This document shows, piece by piece, positions 1 through 7,514 of a stretch of DNA of 10,949 bases. Made by a program: the position numbers and the translations under genes. The notes below the pieces were generated by a model. It searched no databases and had not been told where the DNA came from. It saw only the letters and a program-made list of their open reading frames with translations. Position 1 is the first letter of the stretch. Each line of letters opens with the position of its first letter. The stretch is from JBDREF01 sp043820045 (GTDB taxonomy: Bacteria; Planctomycetota; Phycisphaerae; Sedimentisphaerales; Anaerobacaceae): assembly GCA_043820045.1 (NCBI GenBank), contig JBDREF010000217.1, forward strand, positions 1 through 10,949, read 5' to 3'.

Positions 1-669
1 AAGGCGCTTGGCTCTGAGAGCCTGGATCCCGGCAAACTTGCCTGGCAAAGCGACTACTACTGGCGCGTCGATGCAGTTTACAACGCCGGTCCGGTGAAGG
101 GCCTTGTCTGGGGCTTCACGACGGCCGATTTTATCGCAGTGGATAATTTCGAGTCCTACAACGACATCGACCCGCCTGATCCGACGAGCAACAGGATATT
201 CGAGGCGTGGATTGACGGTTTTGGTACCACGAACAATGGCGCTCTGGTCGGCAACGACCTTCCTCCTTATGCCGAGCAGACCGTGGTTCATGGTGGCATC
301 CAGTCAATGCCGTACAGGTACGACAACAACCTGAAAACATCCGAGGCGACCCTGACGCTTACCTATCCGCGCGACTGGACCGAAGAAGGCGTCACGAAGC
401 TGTCATTGTGGTTCCGCGGCTCTTCGGCAAATGCAGCCGACAAGTTATATGTCGCCCTCAACGGCAATGCAGTCGTCTATAATGATGATGCGGCAGCAAC
501 GCAGAAAGGCGGCTGGAACCAGTGGGTTATCGACCTGCAGGCGTTTGCGGACCAGGGTGTGGCCTTGACCAATGTCAATACGATTGCAATCGGTATTGGT
601 ACCAAGGGCAGCCCTGCCGCCAGCGGAACAGGCCAGATGTACTTCGACGACATCCGGCTTACGCAGTAG
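1..669 (+). CDS. Secreted/surface multidomain protein, C-terminal part (5'-truncated by window edge)
   Basis: The frame is open from the first base to a TAG stop, giving 222 codons with the N-terminus missing. The first ~40 residues end in a fibronectin-III-like strand pattern (YYWRVDAV, then VWGFTTADF). This is followed at about residue 47 by FESYND and a ~175-residue beta-rich domain. Visible landmarks of that domain are WIDGFG, QSMPYRYDNN, DWTEEGVTKLSLWFRG, LYVALNG and the terminal YFDDIRLTQ. From recall, this end module is common on very large secreted proteins of Phycisphaerae, often beside LamG-like or FN3 domains, and resembles carbohydrate-binding sandwiches. A binding or display role on a glycan-degrading protein is inference; the catalytic or main part lies outside the window. 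A hairpin terminator follows the stop, so the gene below is probably a separate transcription unit. Confidence 0.88.
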   Translation, partial: KALGSESLDPGKLAWQSDYYWRVDAVYNAGPVKGLVWGFTTADFIAVDNFESYNDIDPPDPTSNRIFEAWIDGFGTTNNGALVGNDLPPYAEQTVVHGGIQSMPYRYDNNLKTSEATLTLTYPRDWTEEGVTKLSLWFRGSSANAADKLYVALNGNAVVYNDDAAATQKGGWNQWVIDLQAFADQGVALTNVNTIAIGIGTKGSPAASGTGQMYFDDIRLTQ

Positions 670-704
670 ATTTTGCAGTATATAGAAGGACGTGTGAATT
701 TTGC

Positions 705-735
705 GGGCCTGTGCCGATTAACTCGGCACGGGCCC
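705..735 (+). terminator. Hairpin terminator after the first gene
   Basis: A 13-base left arm (705-717) pairs with 723-735 around the 5-base loop ttaac. All pairs are Watson-Crick except one G-U wobble. The stem is very GC-rich and is followed by a short imperfect T-rich run (ctttcattt). It lies 35 bases after the TAG stop and before the promoter-like sequence of the next gene, which is the expected place for termination. Confidence 0.75.
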
Positions 736-773
736 CTTTCATTTGGCCGGCGCCGACGTGCGAGACGGCTTTC

Positions 774-802
774 TTGACATTCGCAGTCAAAAGGCTAATA
801 CT
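774..802 (+). promoter_or_regulatory. Sigma70-like promoter for the 855 gene
   Basis: A perfect -35 hexamer TTGACA (774-779) is followed after 17 bases by AATACT (797-802), which matches the -10 consensus at 4 of 6 positions. The predicted transcript start is near 809, giving a leader of about 45 bases. The position between a terminator and the next gene supports it. The weak -10 is the main doubt. Confidence 0.5.
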
Positions 803-854
803 TCTCAGGAAAAACGTTCGTGTGGCAACCGCCATCTTGAAACGGGCCGAACAA

Positions 855-2807
855 ATGAAGAGGATACGCAAAAGCCATTCGTGGATATTCCCGATGATGA
901 TCCTTACGGCTGTCGCCGTGCACTTCCCGGCCGCCGCCGAGGAGGATTCTTCCCGGGCATATTTCAAGATACAGGTCGTGGACGGCTCAACCGGCAGGGG
1001 GGTGCCTCTGGTCGAGCTGCGGACCGTCAATAACATACGATACTTCACCGACAGCAGCGGAATCGTCGCATTCGACGAACCGGGTCTTATGGACGCGGAG
1101 GTCTTTTTCTTCGTTGAAAGTCACGGCTACGAATTCCCGAAGGACGGATTCGGCTTTCGCGGAACCAGGCTGAAGACCACATCCGGAGGCAGTGCGCTTC
1201 TCAAGATCGACCGGCTCAATATCGCCGAGCGACTCTACCGAGTCACCGGCCAGGGGATATATCGCGACAGCATCCTTACCGGCCATCCCGTGCCGTTAAA
1301 GAATCCTCTCCTTAACGGCGGCGTTTTGGGCCAGGATTCGGTGTACATGTGTATCTACCGTGGCCGTCTGTTCTGGTTGTGGGGCGATACGAACAGAGCT
1401 TCCTATCCCCTCGGGCATTTCGCCACGGCCGGCGCATTTTCCGATTTGCCCGGAAAAGGGGGGCTCGACCCTGGGGTCGGCGTCGATCTGGAATACTTCG
1501 TCGATGAGACTGGATTCAGCAGGCCGATTTGCCGCTTGGAGGAAAAAGGCATGGTCTGGCTTGATGGCCTGCTGACCGTCAAGGACAACCAAGGCTCCGA
1601 GCGGATGGTCGCCAGGCATGCGCGAATGAAAGACCTTGGCGTCGCCTGCGAGCGCGGGCTCGTGGTCTTCAATGATTCGACAGGCTCGTTCGAGCCGATT
1701 GTTCGTTCGGGCCCGGACTTTCTGCCGTACCATGATTCGGGGCACGCTCTTGCCGTGGATGTCGAAGGCGAGCGATACTACTACTTCGCCACGCAGTTTC
1801 CGCTGGCGGTTCGCATGCGCGTCCAAGCCGAATGGGACCACGTCATCGACCCGAACCGTTACGAAGTCCTGACCGCCCTTCCTCGTCCATCGTTCGCACG
1901 TTGGGTCCGCGCGGCAGAGTTGACCGGTAATGACGCATCTCGAATGCCTTCGCTAATCGAAGCTCTGAAAAAAGAGAAGAAAGACACGCATCTCTACGAC
2001 GTAACCTCGGGCCGGAAGGTTACGCCCCACGGCGGTAGCGTTTACTACAACCTCTATCGGCGCACATGGATAGCAATCTTCGTCGAGGCCGGCGGCGAGG
2101 ATTCATATCTGGGCGAGGTCTGGTATGCCGAGGCGGATACTCCCGTCGGGCCGTGGGCGTACGCCCGCAAGATTGTGACGCACAACAAGTACACTTTCTA
2201 CAATCCGATGCAGCATCCGTACTTCGACAAGGACGGCGGTCGCGTGATCTATTTCGAGGGTACTTATTCCAACTCATTTTCGGGTTCTGAGGAAAACCCG
2301 ACGCCGCGTTACGATTATAACCAGATCATGTACCGCCTGAGCCTCGACGACCCGCGTCTTACCCTGCCGGCGCCGGTCTATGAGATACGCGACGAGCGAG
2401 AGCAGAGGCGGTATCTGCTGCGCGACGGCGTGGAAACAGAAGCCATATGGGACCTTGTCGAATCGATGCCGTTCTGCGCCGTCGAGCCGGAAAGGGCTTC
2501 GAGTGATTTTGTCCCCATATACGTTCAGGAAACCACCGGCGGCGGCAGGCTTACCTTAGAACGTCCCAACCAGTCTGCGAGCCCACTTTTCTATGCCTTG
2601 CCGTCTGATTCAGCGATCGACAATTCATGCGTGGTATCTATCTACGAGTATCATCACGCCGATTCGGGTCAATATCTCTATTCCACCGACCCGGCCCTGC
2701 GCAAGGAAGGCTGGACGCGAGCAGGGACTGCTTTGTGCAAAGTCTGGAAAGCCCCGCCGACTCCGCTACTTATCGATCACAAGGCAAAGCCGGTCACCGC
2801 ACGCTAA
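855..2807 (+). CDS. Secreted protein: regulatory-like beta domain, probable beta-propeller, C-terminal repeat-like domain
   Basis: 650 residues. The ATG at 855 was chosen because it gives a clean Sec signal peptide (KRIRK, then a hydrophobic stretch, cleavage near AAA-EE at 28-29). No clear Shine-Dalgarno precedes it; GTG at 822, about 11 bases after AGGA, is an alternative start. Residues ~35-118 look like a carboxypeptidase-regulatory type beta sandwich (IQVVDGSTGRGVPLVEL, then TDSSGIVAF). Residues ~130-510 look like a propeller of the DUF4185/GH43-like kind: GRLFWLWGDTN (170-180), MVWLDGLL, HDSGHALAVD, EVWYAEADTPVGPW (421-434) and HPYFDKDGGRVIYFEGTY (454-471). Residues ~595-630 (YEYHHADSGQYLYSTD, then GWTRAGTALCKVW) resemble DUF5648-type repeats. 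A role in binding or hydrolysing carbohydrate is inferred from fold resemblance and neighbours. No catalytic residues can be assigned. Its stop overlaps the convergent bioY stop. Confidence 0.85.
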   Translation: MKRIRKSHSWIFPMMILTAVAVHFPAAAEEDSSRAYFKIQVVDGSTGRGVPLVELRTVNNIRYFTDSSGIVAFDEPGLMDAEVFFFVESHGYEFPKDGFGFRGTRLKTTSGGSALLKIDRLNIAERLYRVTGQGIYRDSILTGHPVPLKNPLLNGGVLGQDSVYMCIYRGRLFWLWGDTNRASYPLGHFATAGAFSDLPGKGGLDPGVGVDLEYFVDETGFSRPICRLEEKGMVWLDGLLTVKDNQGSERMVARHARMKDLGVACERGLVVFNDSTGSFEPIVRSGPDFLPYHDSGHALAVDVEGERYYYFATQFPLAVRMRVQAEWDHVIDPNRYEVLTALPRPSFARWVRAAELTGNDASRMPSLIEALKKEKKDTHLYDVTSGRKVTPHGGSVYYNLYRRTWIAIFVEAGGEDSYLGEVWYAEADTPVGPWAYARKIVTHNKYTFYNPMQHPYFDKDGGRVIYFEGTYSNSFSGSEENPTPRYDYNQIMYRLSLDDPRLTLPAPVYEIRDEREQRRYLLRDGVETEAIWDLVESMPFCAVEPERASSDFVPIYVQETTGGGRLTLERPNQSASPLFYALPSDSAIDNSCVVSIYEYHHADSGQYLYSTDPALRKEGWTRAGTALCKVWKAPPTPLLIDHKAKPVTAR

Positions 2808-3400
2808 GACATGTCGGCAAGGCTGGTATGTCCGAGCAGTTTCCAGCCGGACGGCAGGGCGATTGCGGCTAAGATTATTTTTGCCAGGTCGCCGGGGAGG
2901 AAGGGCAACAGGCCTATGGTTAGGAGGCTCGCGCTTATTCCCGTCAGGCAGGTTAGCCAGAGCAGGCCGCAGGTGTAGATGGCGAGGTTCCCGAGAATCA
3001 TCGCAAGGACTGTGGTAGCCGTGCGCCGGTCCCAGCCTCTCTCGGCGAGCAGTCCCGTGACATAAGCGGCGGGAACGAAGCCAACCAGATATCCGCCGGT
3101 CGGGCCCAACAGCACTCCGGGGCCGCCTCCGAATGCGAACACGGGCGCTCCCGCGAGGCCCTGAATCAGGTACGCGATGACGGCAAGGCTTCCCCGCCTG
3201 GCTCCTAACAGAGCCCCAACCATCAATACGGCGAACGTCTGACCCGTAACGGGAACGGGGCCGAAAGGCAGCACAACCTTTAACTTAGAACTCAAGCCAA
3301 TCAACAACGAGCCGCCAAGAATCAGGGCGATATCATAAAACGCGGCATACCGTTTTTCGCACGGCCGTAAGATGTCGGCTACAGTTGCATTCGCCAGCAT
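2804..3400 (-). CDS. bioY: BioY, substrate-binding S component of an ECF biotin transporter
   Basis: 198 residues, the usual length for BioY. It is an integral membrane protein of about six hydrophobic helices that binds biotin and, with the ECF energising module (BioM/BioN or a shared EcfA/A'/T), imports it. Family landmarks are PVPVTGQTFAVL (48-59), GLAGAPVFAFGGG (81-93), GPTGGYLVGF (99-108) and FLPGDLAKII (167-176), whose Asp and Lys belong to the conserved late motif. The ATG at 3398-3400 has GGAG at 3406-3409, five bases upstream. No bioM, bioN or ecf gene is in the window, so it is a solitary S component that must use a module encoded elsewhere. It has its own promoter although the gene upstream lies on the same strand. 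Its TAG stop shares bases with the TAA stop of the convergent gene at 855-2807. Confidence 0.97.
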   Translation of the reverse strand: MLANATVADILRPCEKRYAAFYDIALILGGSLLIGLSSKLKVVLPFGPVPVTGQTFAVLMVGALLGARRGSLAVIAYLIQGLAGAPVFAFGGGPGVLLGPTGGYLVGFVPAAYVTGLLAERGWDRRTATTVLAMILGNLAIYTCGLLWLTCLTGISASLLTIGLLPFLPGDLAKIILAAIALPSGWKLLGHTSLADMS

Positions 3401-3414
3401 ACAAACTCCAAATT

Positions 3415-3442
3415 TGTCATTCTCGCAGAAGCAGGAATGACA
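3415..3442 (-). repeat. REP-like 28-base hairpin in the bioY leader
   Basis: A perfect 8-base inverted repeat (TGTCATTC at 3415-3422, GAATGACA at 3435-3442) continues inward through one mismatch, one wobble and two more pairs to a 4-base loop: about 12 stem positions in total. The core resembles the dispersed TCATTCCTGC...GCAGGAAT type repeats found in many bacterial genomes. It lies between the bioY promoter and Shine-Dalgarno, so it would be transcribed in the leader, 5 bases before the GGAG. It could be a dispersed repeat, an operator or a leader structure. It does not match the classical BirA operator. Confidence 0.55.
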
Positions 3443-3482
3443 GTATCCAATTCATATTCAACTACGAACTACTTTCGGCAGA

Positions 3483-3511
3483 ATTATAATTGAAATTCCT
3501 TCCGACGTCAA
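3483..3511 (-). promoter_or_regulatory. Near-consensus sigma70 promoter for bioY
   Basis: Read on the minus strand, TTGACG (3511-3506) is followed after exactly 17 bases by TATAAT (3488-3483), 11 of 12 consensus positions. The predicted start is near 3476, giving a leader of about 75 bases that contains the hairpin at 3415-3442. The -35 box begins only ~17 bases after the stop codon of the upstream same-strand gene, so bioY appears able to be transcribed independently. Confidence 0.75.
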
Positions 3512-3527
3512 ATACCTCATTTTCAAG

Positions 3528-5930
3528 TCAGTTCATCTCGATTACTGCAACATCTTCGCCGTCGAGGGTGATGTTCGTTTGCCCGCCTTGCCATTCGATT
3601 GTCTTATTGCCAACCAGCTCGCGCGAGGCGCCCGGTGCTTTTCGCTCTAACGTGATAGTGGCGGTCCGGCTCTCGGCGCTGTCGTTGAATACCGTAAGGA
3701 ACTTATCGCCAAAGCGCTCGACATAGACATGATCGTCATTAGAACGAGCCAGCGTTACCGGCTCCCAGCCGGCCTCGGCCACGAGTTTGCACAACGAGAC
3801 ATATTTCTTAAACAGGTCCCGGTCGCGTTCATACAACTCGGGGCGGGTGAAGTAATGGCCCTGCGAAGCGTTGTGGCTGAAGAAGCCCGGGAACACGCCG
3901 TAGGCGAGCGAGCGCTTCATATATTTTTCGACAAGCTCGTGCGAGAAATTCTCGAACGGTGTATTCATCAGGAAGCAGTACGGTTTACCCTTGCACAGCG
4001 AGCGGCGGTAGAGCAGGTCGTCGTCGGACATCGGCCGCCACGTTCGGTTCTGGTTCCAGTCGGTCTCCGTGCCTACGACGTCCAGCAGCGGCACCAGCCA
4101 GCACAACCGGTACGGCGTGGAATTCGCCATCATCAATTTATCCATGCTGTGTACATCCTGGGCGATGGCGCGGATATATTCGAAAACTATCAACCCGCGG
4201 AGAATAGCAACCTGTCGCGTATCGAATGAAAATGTCAGGGGCGTCTCGGCGACGGCGAAGTGTTCACGGCGGAAATCGAGTTCCTCGGTGACGTATCCCT
4301 CGCTCGAATCGATGTACTCGCCGTCGAGATTTCCTTTTGCCTGCGGCCCGTAAAGCTTTTCGCGAAGTTCCGGGTTCCATTCGTTCTTGAAGTCCGTGAC
4401 GTCACCGGCGACGTTCGGCATGGAGTTTATGCTCCAGACCGCGCCGTCGCACCAGGGCGTATCCTGCATCTGGGCGGGGAACTGTCCCTTTCGGTCGTGG
4501 AAGCCGCTGGTGAAGAGGGCCTTAGCTCGCGGGTCCGCCTTTTCGTCGGCGAAACGCCGGGCCTCGGCCAGCGCTGCTTCGAGCGTGCGGGGCATGTCTT
4601 TGGGCATGCGCATCCACCATGTCATCGGCTCGGTATAGCGGAAGGTGATCATGCCGTGCTCGTCGTCCCATGCGGTTTCGTTGTTGCCCTCTTTGAATTT
4701 GAAGCCGAAGTCCTGCCAGTCGTTGACGTCGCTTATCTTGGCGAAAGGCATCCAGAGTCCCTGCTCCTGGGTACGGCCGCGAAACTGGTCCGGGAAAATT
4801 TCATAGTATTGAGCGAGAGCCGCGCGAAACCCCCACTTCGGGTCGAAGTTGAATTTGCAGAAACGCAGGCGGGCTTTGGGTTTCTCAGGCGCAAGGCCTA
4901 TGTCGTAAGCAATGAACAATTCTCCGGTTCCCGCATTGTAGCCGACCCGGAAGAAGGCCGGTTGCGCCATGTCGATTCCGAGGCCGACTCCGCGGCCGTT
5001 TGCAGCTACTGCGGCAAATGGAAATCGCGACAGCCGGCCGTTCGCGCCCGCTGAGGACCTGCCGGCGGTAACGTATTCCCGCCCCGGTACGACCGGTGAG
5101 CTTTGGCGTGGATCTTGCAGCCACAGGCACTCTTGCGCAGGCACGGGGATTGCATAGACTAAAGTTACGGCCCGGTCTTCACCAGTCGTGTCGCAGATGG
5201 TGACATCGAAGAAGGTTGCACCGCCGGTTTGAAGCATACGATAATCAAGTTCGATGCCTGAGACGCTGCGCTCGAATCGGACAAAGTCGGAATCGGCCGC
5301 AACGTCACGGAACTGGAAGCCTTCGGCCGCCTTATCCTGCAACGAAACCGGCACGCCGTCGAACAGGCACGCGCCCGCCGGCGGCTTGACGATTCGCAGT
5401 TCAGGATCGCGGAAGGAGGCCATGCCGGGGTGACGGCGAAGGAGCATGTGAAAAGAGACGGACTTTACGGGCTTTTCCGGAAGTATGACGACCTTCGCCT
5501 GCTGCCAGTCATGCGTGCCGACGTCGAACGGGGCGGTCTGTCCCCAGAGGGGGCTGCCATCGGAATGAACCAGGTCGAGATAGAGGGCGTAGTCGCTGTT
5601 TCGGCTTCCGGTCACACCCTCGGCCTTACTACAGGCCGTCGCCACAATCGGCTCGGGTCTGGTCTGGTTCAGTACGACCGTCTGCGAAACACCTCGCTGG
5701 ACCCGCGCATCCGCGGCATTGTCGCAGACAAAGACTGTCCCTTGGCGTTCGAAACCCTCGCCCCACGGCCTCCATGCGTCGGGCTTCAGAAGATTTCCGC
5801 CCGTCTTATCGTCAGCGAGGACCTTCTTAACGGCTGCGCCGTCGGAGCCTGCATGCGCGGGCTGGAGTGACATAAGAACGAGACAAACTGCCGGGACAAG
5901 GAGATTTCGGGCTGAATGACTTTTGTTCAT
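3528..5930 (-). CDS. Secreted glycoside-hydrolase-like protein of unassigned family
   Basis: 800 residues. The ATG at 5928-5930 is preceded by AGGAAAGG about ten bases away and encodes a Sec signal peptide (MNKSHSARNLLVPAVCLVLM..., cleavage near AHA-G at 27-28). Residues ~45-185 look like a beta-sandwich, carbohydrate-binding-like module. Residues ~190-365 form a second beta-rich region. Residues ~370-730 have the alternating pattern of a TIM barrel, including GFHDRKGQFPAQ (476-487), DGEYIDSSEG (536-545), FEYIRAIAQDVH (583-594), MMANSTPYR (600-608) and GTETDW (620-625). Residues ~735-800 form a small terminal beta domain (FLTVFND...). Asp541, Glu544, Glu622 and Asp624 are attractive catalytic candidates by position in the barrel strands. 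I cannot place it in a numbered GH family. Function as a glycan hydrolase is inferred from architecture and from the divergent sulfatase operon. No hairpin terminator was seen before the bioY promoter. Confidence 0.87.
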   Translation of the reverse strand: MNKSHSARNLLVPAVCLVLMSLQPAHAGSDGAAVKKVLADDKTGGNLLKPDAWRPWGEGFERQGTVFVCDNAADARVQRGVSQTVVLNQTRPEPIVATACSKAEGVTGSRNSDYALYLDLVHSDGSPLWGQTAPFDVGTHDWQQAKVVILPEKPVKSVSFHMLLRRHPGMASFRDPELRIVKPPAGACLFDGVPVSLQDKAAEGFQFRDVAADSDFVRFERSVSGIELDYRMLQTGGATFFDVTICDTTGEDRAVTLVYAIPVPAQECLWLQDPRQSSPVVPGREYVTAGRSSAGANGRLSRFPFAAVAANGRGVGLGIDMAQPAFFRVGYNAGTGELFIAYDIGLAPEKPKARLRFCKFNFDPKWGFRAALAQYYEIFPDQFRGRTQEQGLWMPFAKISDVNDWQDFGFKFKEGNNETAWDDEHGMITFRYTEPMTWWMRMPKDMPRTLEAALAEARRFADEKADPRAKALFTSGFHDRKGQFPAQMQDTPWCDGAVWSINSMPNVAGDVTDFKNEWNPELREKLYGPQAKGNLDGEYIDSSEGYVTEELDFRREHFAVAETPLTFSFDTRQVAILRGLIVFEYIRAIAQDVHSMDKLMMANSTPYRLCWLVPLLDVVGTETDWNQNRTWRPMSDDDLLYRRSLCKGKPYCFLMNTPFENFSHELVEKYMKRSLAYGVFPGFFSHNASQGHYFTRPELYERDRDLFKKYVSLCKLVAEAGWEPVTLARSNDDHVYVERFGDKFLTVFNDSAESRTATITLERKAPGASRELVGNKTIEWQGGQTNITLDGEDVAVIEMN

Positions 5931-6109
5931 TTCACACTTACCTTTCCTGATTCACCACCTTGGCGATACGCTGGACTCTCTGAACGCCATATTACCTCAA
6001 TTGTCCGGCGATTGCACCTTTTGTCTTTTCCCAGCGGAATCCGGGAGCTAAAATAAGCCATATGCACAGAATCCCTGTTGATTGAATTTGTCCAAAAGGA
6101 GAAAGGTAA
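5931..6109. promoter_or_regulatory. Divergent control region between the 3528-5930 gene and the sulfatase operon
   Basis: 179 bases separate the two divergent start codons, so both promoters should lie here. For the rightward operon the best candidate is TTTTCC (6026-6031), 17 bases, then TAAAAT (6049-6054): a good -10 with a weak -35, giving a leader of about 50 bases. For the leftward gene only weak hexamers were seen (TAATAT on the minus strand near 5989-5994). No clear operator repeat was found. Shared regulation of both sides is plausible but not shown. Confidence 0.4.
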
Positions 6110-7456
6110 ATGCACAGACGAAATTTCCTCAAGTTGGCCGGCGCAGGCGCTGCGGCCCTGGCATTGCGTGGCGGTCTTGTTTCTTGCGGGGAGCGTAAAT
6201 CGCATCCGAACATTATTTACATCCTCGCCGACGATCTCGGCTACGGGCACCTCGGCTGCTACGGGCAGAAGGAAATCCAGACGCCGAACATCGACAGGAT
6301 GGCCCGCGAGGGTATGCGTTTCACCGACCATTACGCCGGCTCGGCCTTGTGCGCGCCTTCGCGGTGCGTGCTGATGACCGCCCTGCACACGGGGCACTGT
6401 TTCATCCGCAACAACAAAGCGTTGCCGGTCGAGGGCAACGTGCCGATTCCCGCCGACTCTCAAACGATCCCGAAACTGCTCAAGAGGGCCGGCTATGTCA
6501 GCGGGGCGACCGGCAAGTGGGGCCTGGGCTACCCCGGCTCCGAGGGCGACCCGAACAACCAGGGGTTCGACCATTTCTTCGGGTACAACTGCCAGCGCGA
6601 GGCGCACAGCTATTATCCCGACCACCTGTGGCGCAACGATAAGAAGGTTGTCCTCGAAGGCAACCTCGGCGGTCAGCAGAAGCAGTATTCTCACGACCTT
6701 ATCACCGCCGAAGCGCTGGACTTTATTCGAAAGAACAGAAGTAAGCCTTTCTTCCTCTACGTGCCATATACGATTCCGCACGCGGCCTTTCAGGTGCCGG
6801 ACCTCGGCATTTACGCCGACAAGCCCTGGAGCGATGTCAAGAAGGCAATCGCGGCGATGATATCGCGAATGGACGGCGACGTCGGGCGAATCCTGGCTCT
6901 CGTAAAGCAGCTCGGCATCGACGACAATACCCTCGTGATTTTCACCAGTGACAACGGCTCAGCCGGCGGCGCCCTGCTCGACGAGTTCAACGGCTCGGGC
7001 ATTTTGCGAGCTAACAAGGGCACGTTATACGAAGGCGGGATTCGCGCACCGATGATCGCACGCTGGCCGGGCCGTATCGCGCCGGGTACGGCCAGCAGCC
7101 ATATTTGCGGCTTCCAGGATATGATGCCGACGTTTGCCGAGCTTGCGGGCGTCTCCGTGCCGGGTCCGACGGACGGGCTGTCTATCGTCCCGACGCTGTT
7201 GAGCAAAGGCGGGCAGAAACAGCACGAATATCTTTACTGGGAGCTGAGCAACAACCGGGCCGTCCGCATGGGCGATTTCAAGGCGGTCAAGACCAAAGCA
7301 GGACTCGAACTTTTCAACCTGCGCGAGGACCCGTCGGAGAAGAACGACATCGCATCGAAGCATCCGGACATCATCGAGAAAGTGCGCGGGATAATCGGGA
7401 CAGCACACAGGGACAGCCCGTTCTTTACGTGGAAGTACAAAGGGCCTGCGTCCTGA
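6110..7456 (+). CDS. Type I formylglycine-dependent sulfatase, Tat lipoprotein
   Basis: 448 residues. It hydrolyses sulfate esters, probably on a sugar, outside the cytoplasm. The N-terminus has a twin-arginine motif (RRNFLK, 3-8), a hydrophobic stretch and a lipobox LVSC with Cys26, so it is probably exported folded and lipid-anchored. Cys81 in CAPSR (81-85) is the residue that a formylglycine-generating enzyme or anaerobic maturase would convert to formylglycine; Arg85 is in place. Calcium ligands are expected at Asp41/Asp42 (ILADDLGYG) and Asp281/Asn282 (TSDNG). Further active-site residues are Lys136 (GKWGLG), His224 (PHAAF) and Lys303 (NKGTLYEGG). Length is normal for the alkaline-phosphatase-fold sulfatases. 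AAGGAG at 6096-6101, eight bases before ATG, fixes the start. It is the first gene of a three-gene operon. The substrate and S1 subfamily cannot be read from sequence alone. Confidence 0.96.
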   Translation: MHRRNFLKLAGAGAAALALRGGLVSCGERKSHPNIIYILADDLGYGHLGCYGQKEIQTPNIDRMAREGMRFTDHYAGSALCAPSRCVLMTALHTGHCFIRNNKALPVEGNVPIPADSQTIPKLLKRAGYVSGATGKWGLGYPGSEGDPNNQGFDHFFGYNCQREAHSYYPDHLWRNDKKVVLEGNLGGQQKQYSHDLITAEALDFIRKNRSKPFFLYVPYTIPHAAFQVPDLGIYADKPWSDVKKAIAAMISRMDGDVGRILALVKQLGIDDNTLVIFTSDNGSAGGALLDEFNGSGILRANKGTLYEGGIRAPMIARWPGRIAPGTASSHICGFQDMMPTFAELAGVSVPGPTDGLSIVPTLLSKGGQKQHEYLYWELSNNRAVRMGDFKAVKTKAGLELFNLREDPSEKNDIASKHPDIIEKVRGIIGTAHRDSPFFTWKYKGPAS

Positions 7457-7514
7457 CCGAAATGTTTTAGCTTTTTCTGCGCGTATTGCGAATCGATAAG
7501 GAGGTAGCTAAGAA

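Noticed and set aside
522..854. Upstream extension of the 855 gene to an ATG at 522
   Set aside because: It would overlap the end of the preceding gene and run through a terminator and promoter. The added residues are Cys/Arg-rich and would bury the signal peptide.
3411..3450. BirA operator upstream of bioY
   Set aside because: Half-sites TTGTCATTC and GAATGACAG with a 12-base spacer do not fit the TTGTAAACC-N15-GGTTTACAA pattern.
4260..5054. Plus-strand open frame (264 codons) inside the 3528-5930 gene
   Set aside because: The opposite strand carries an 800-residue protein with signal peptide and Shine-Dalgarno; this frame has neither.
5927..6781. Minus-strand open frame (284 codons) over the divergent spacer and start of the sulfatase
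   Set aside because: It is the complement of a well-supported sulfatase with all catalytic motifs; its translation is arginine- and valine-rich without domain features.
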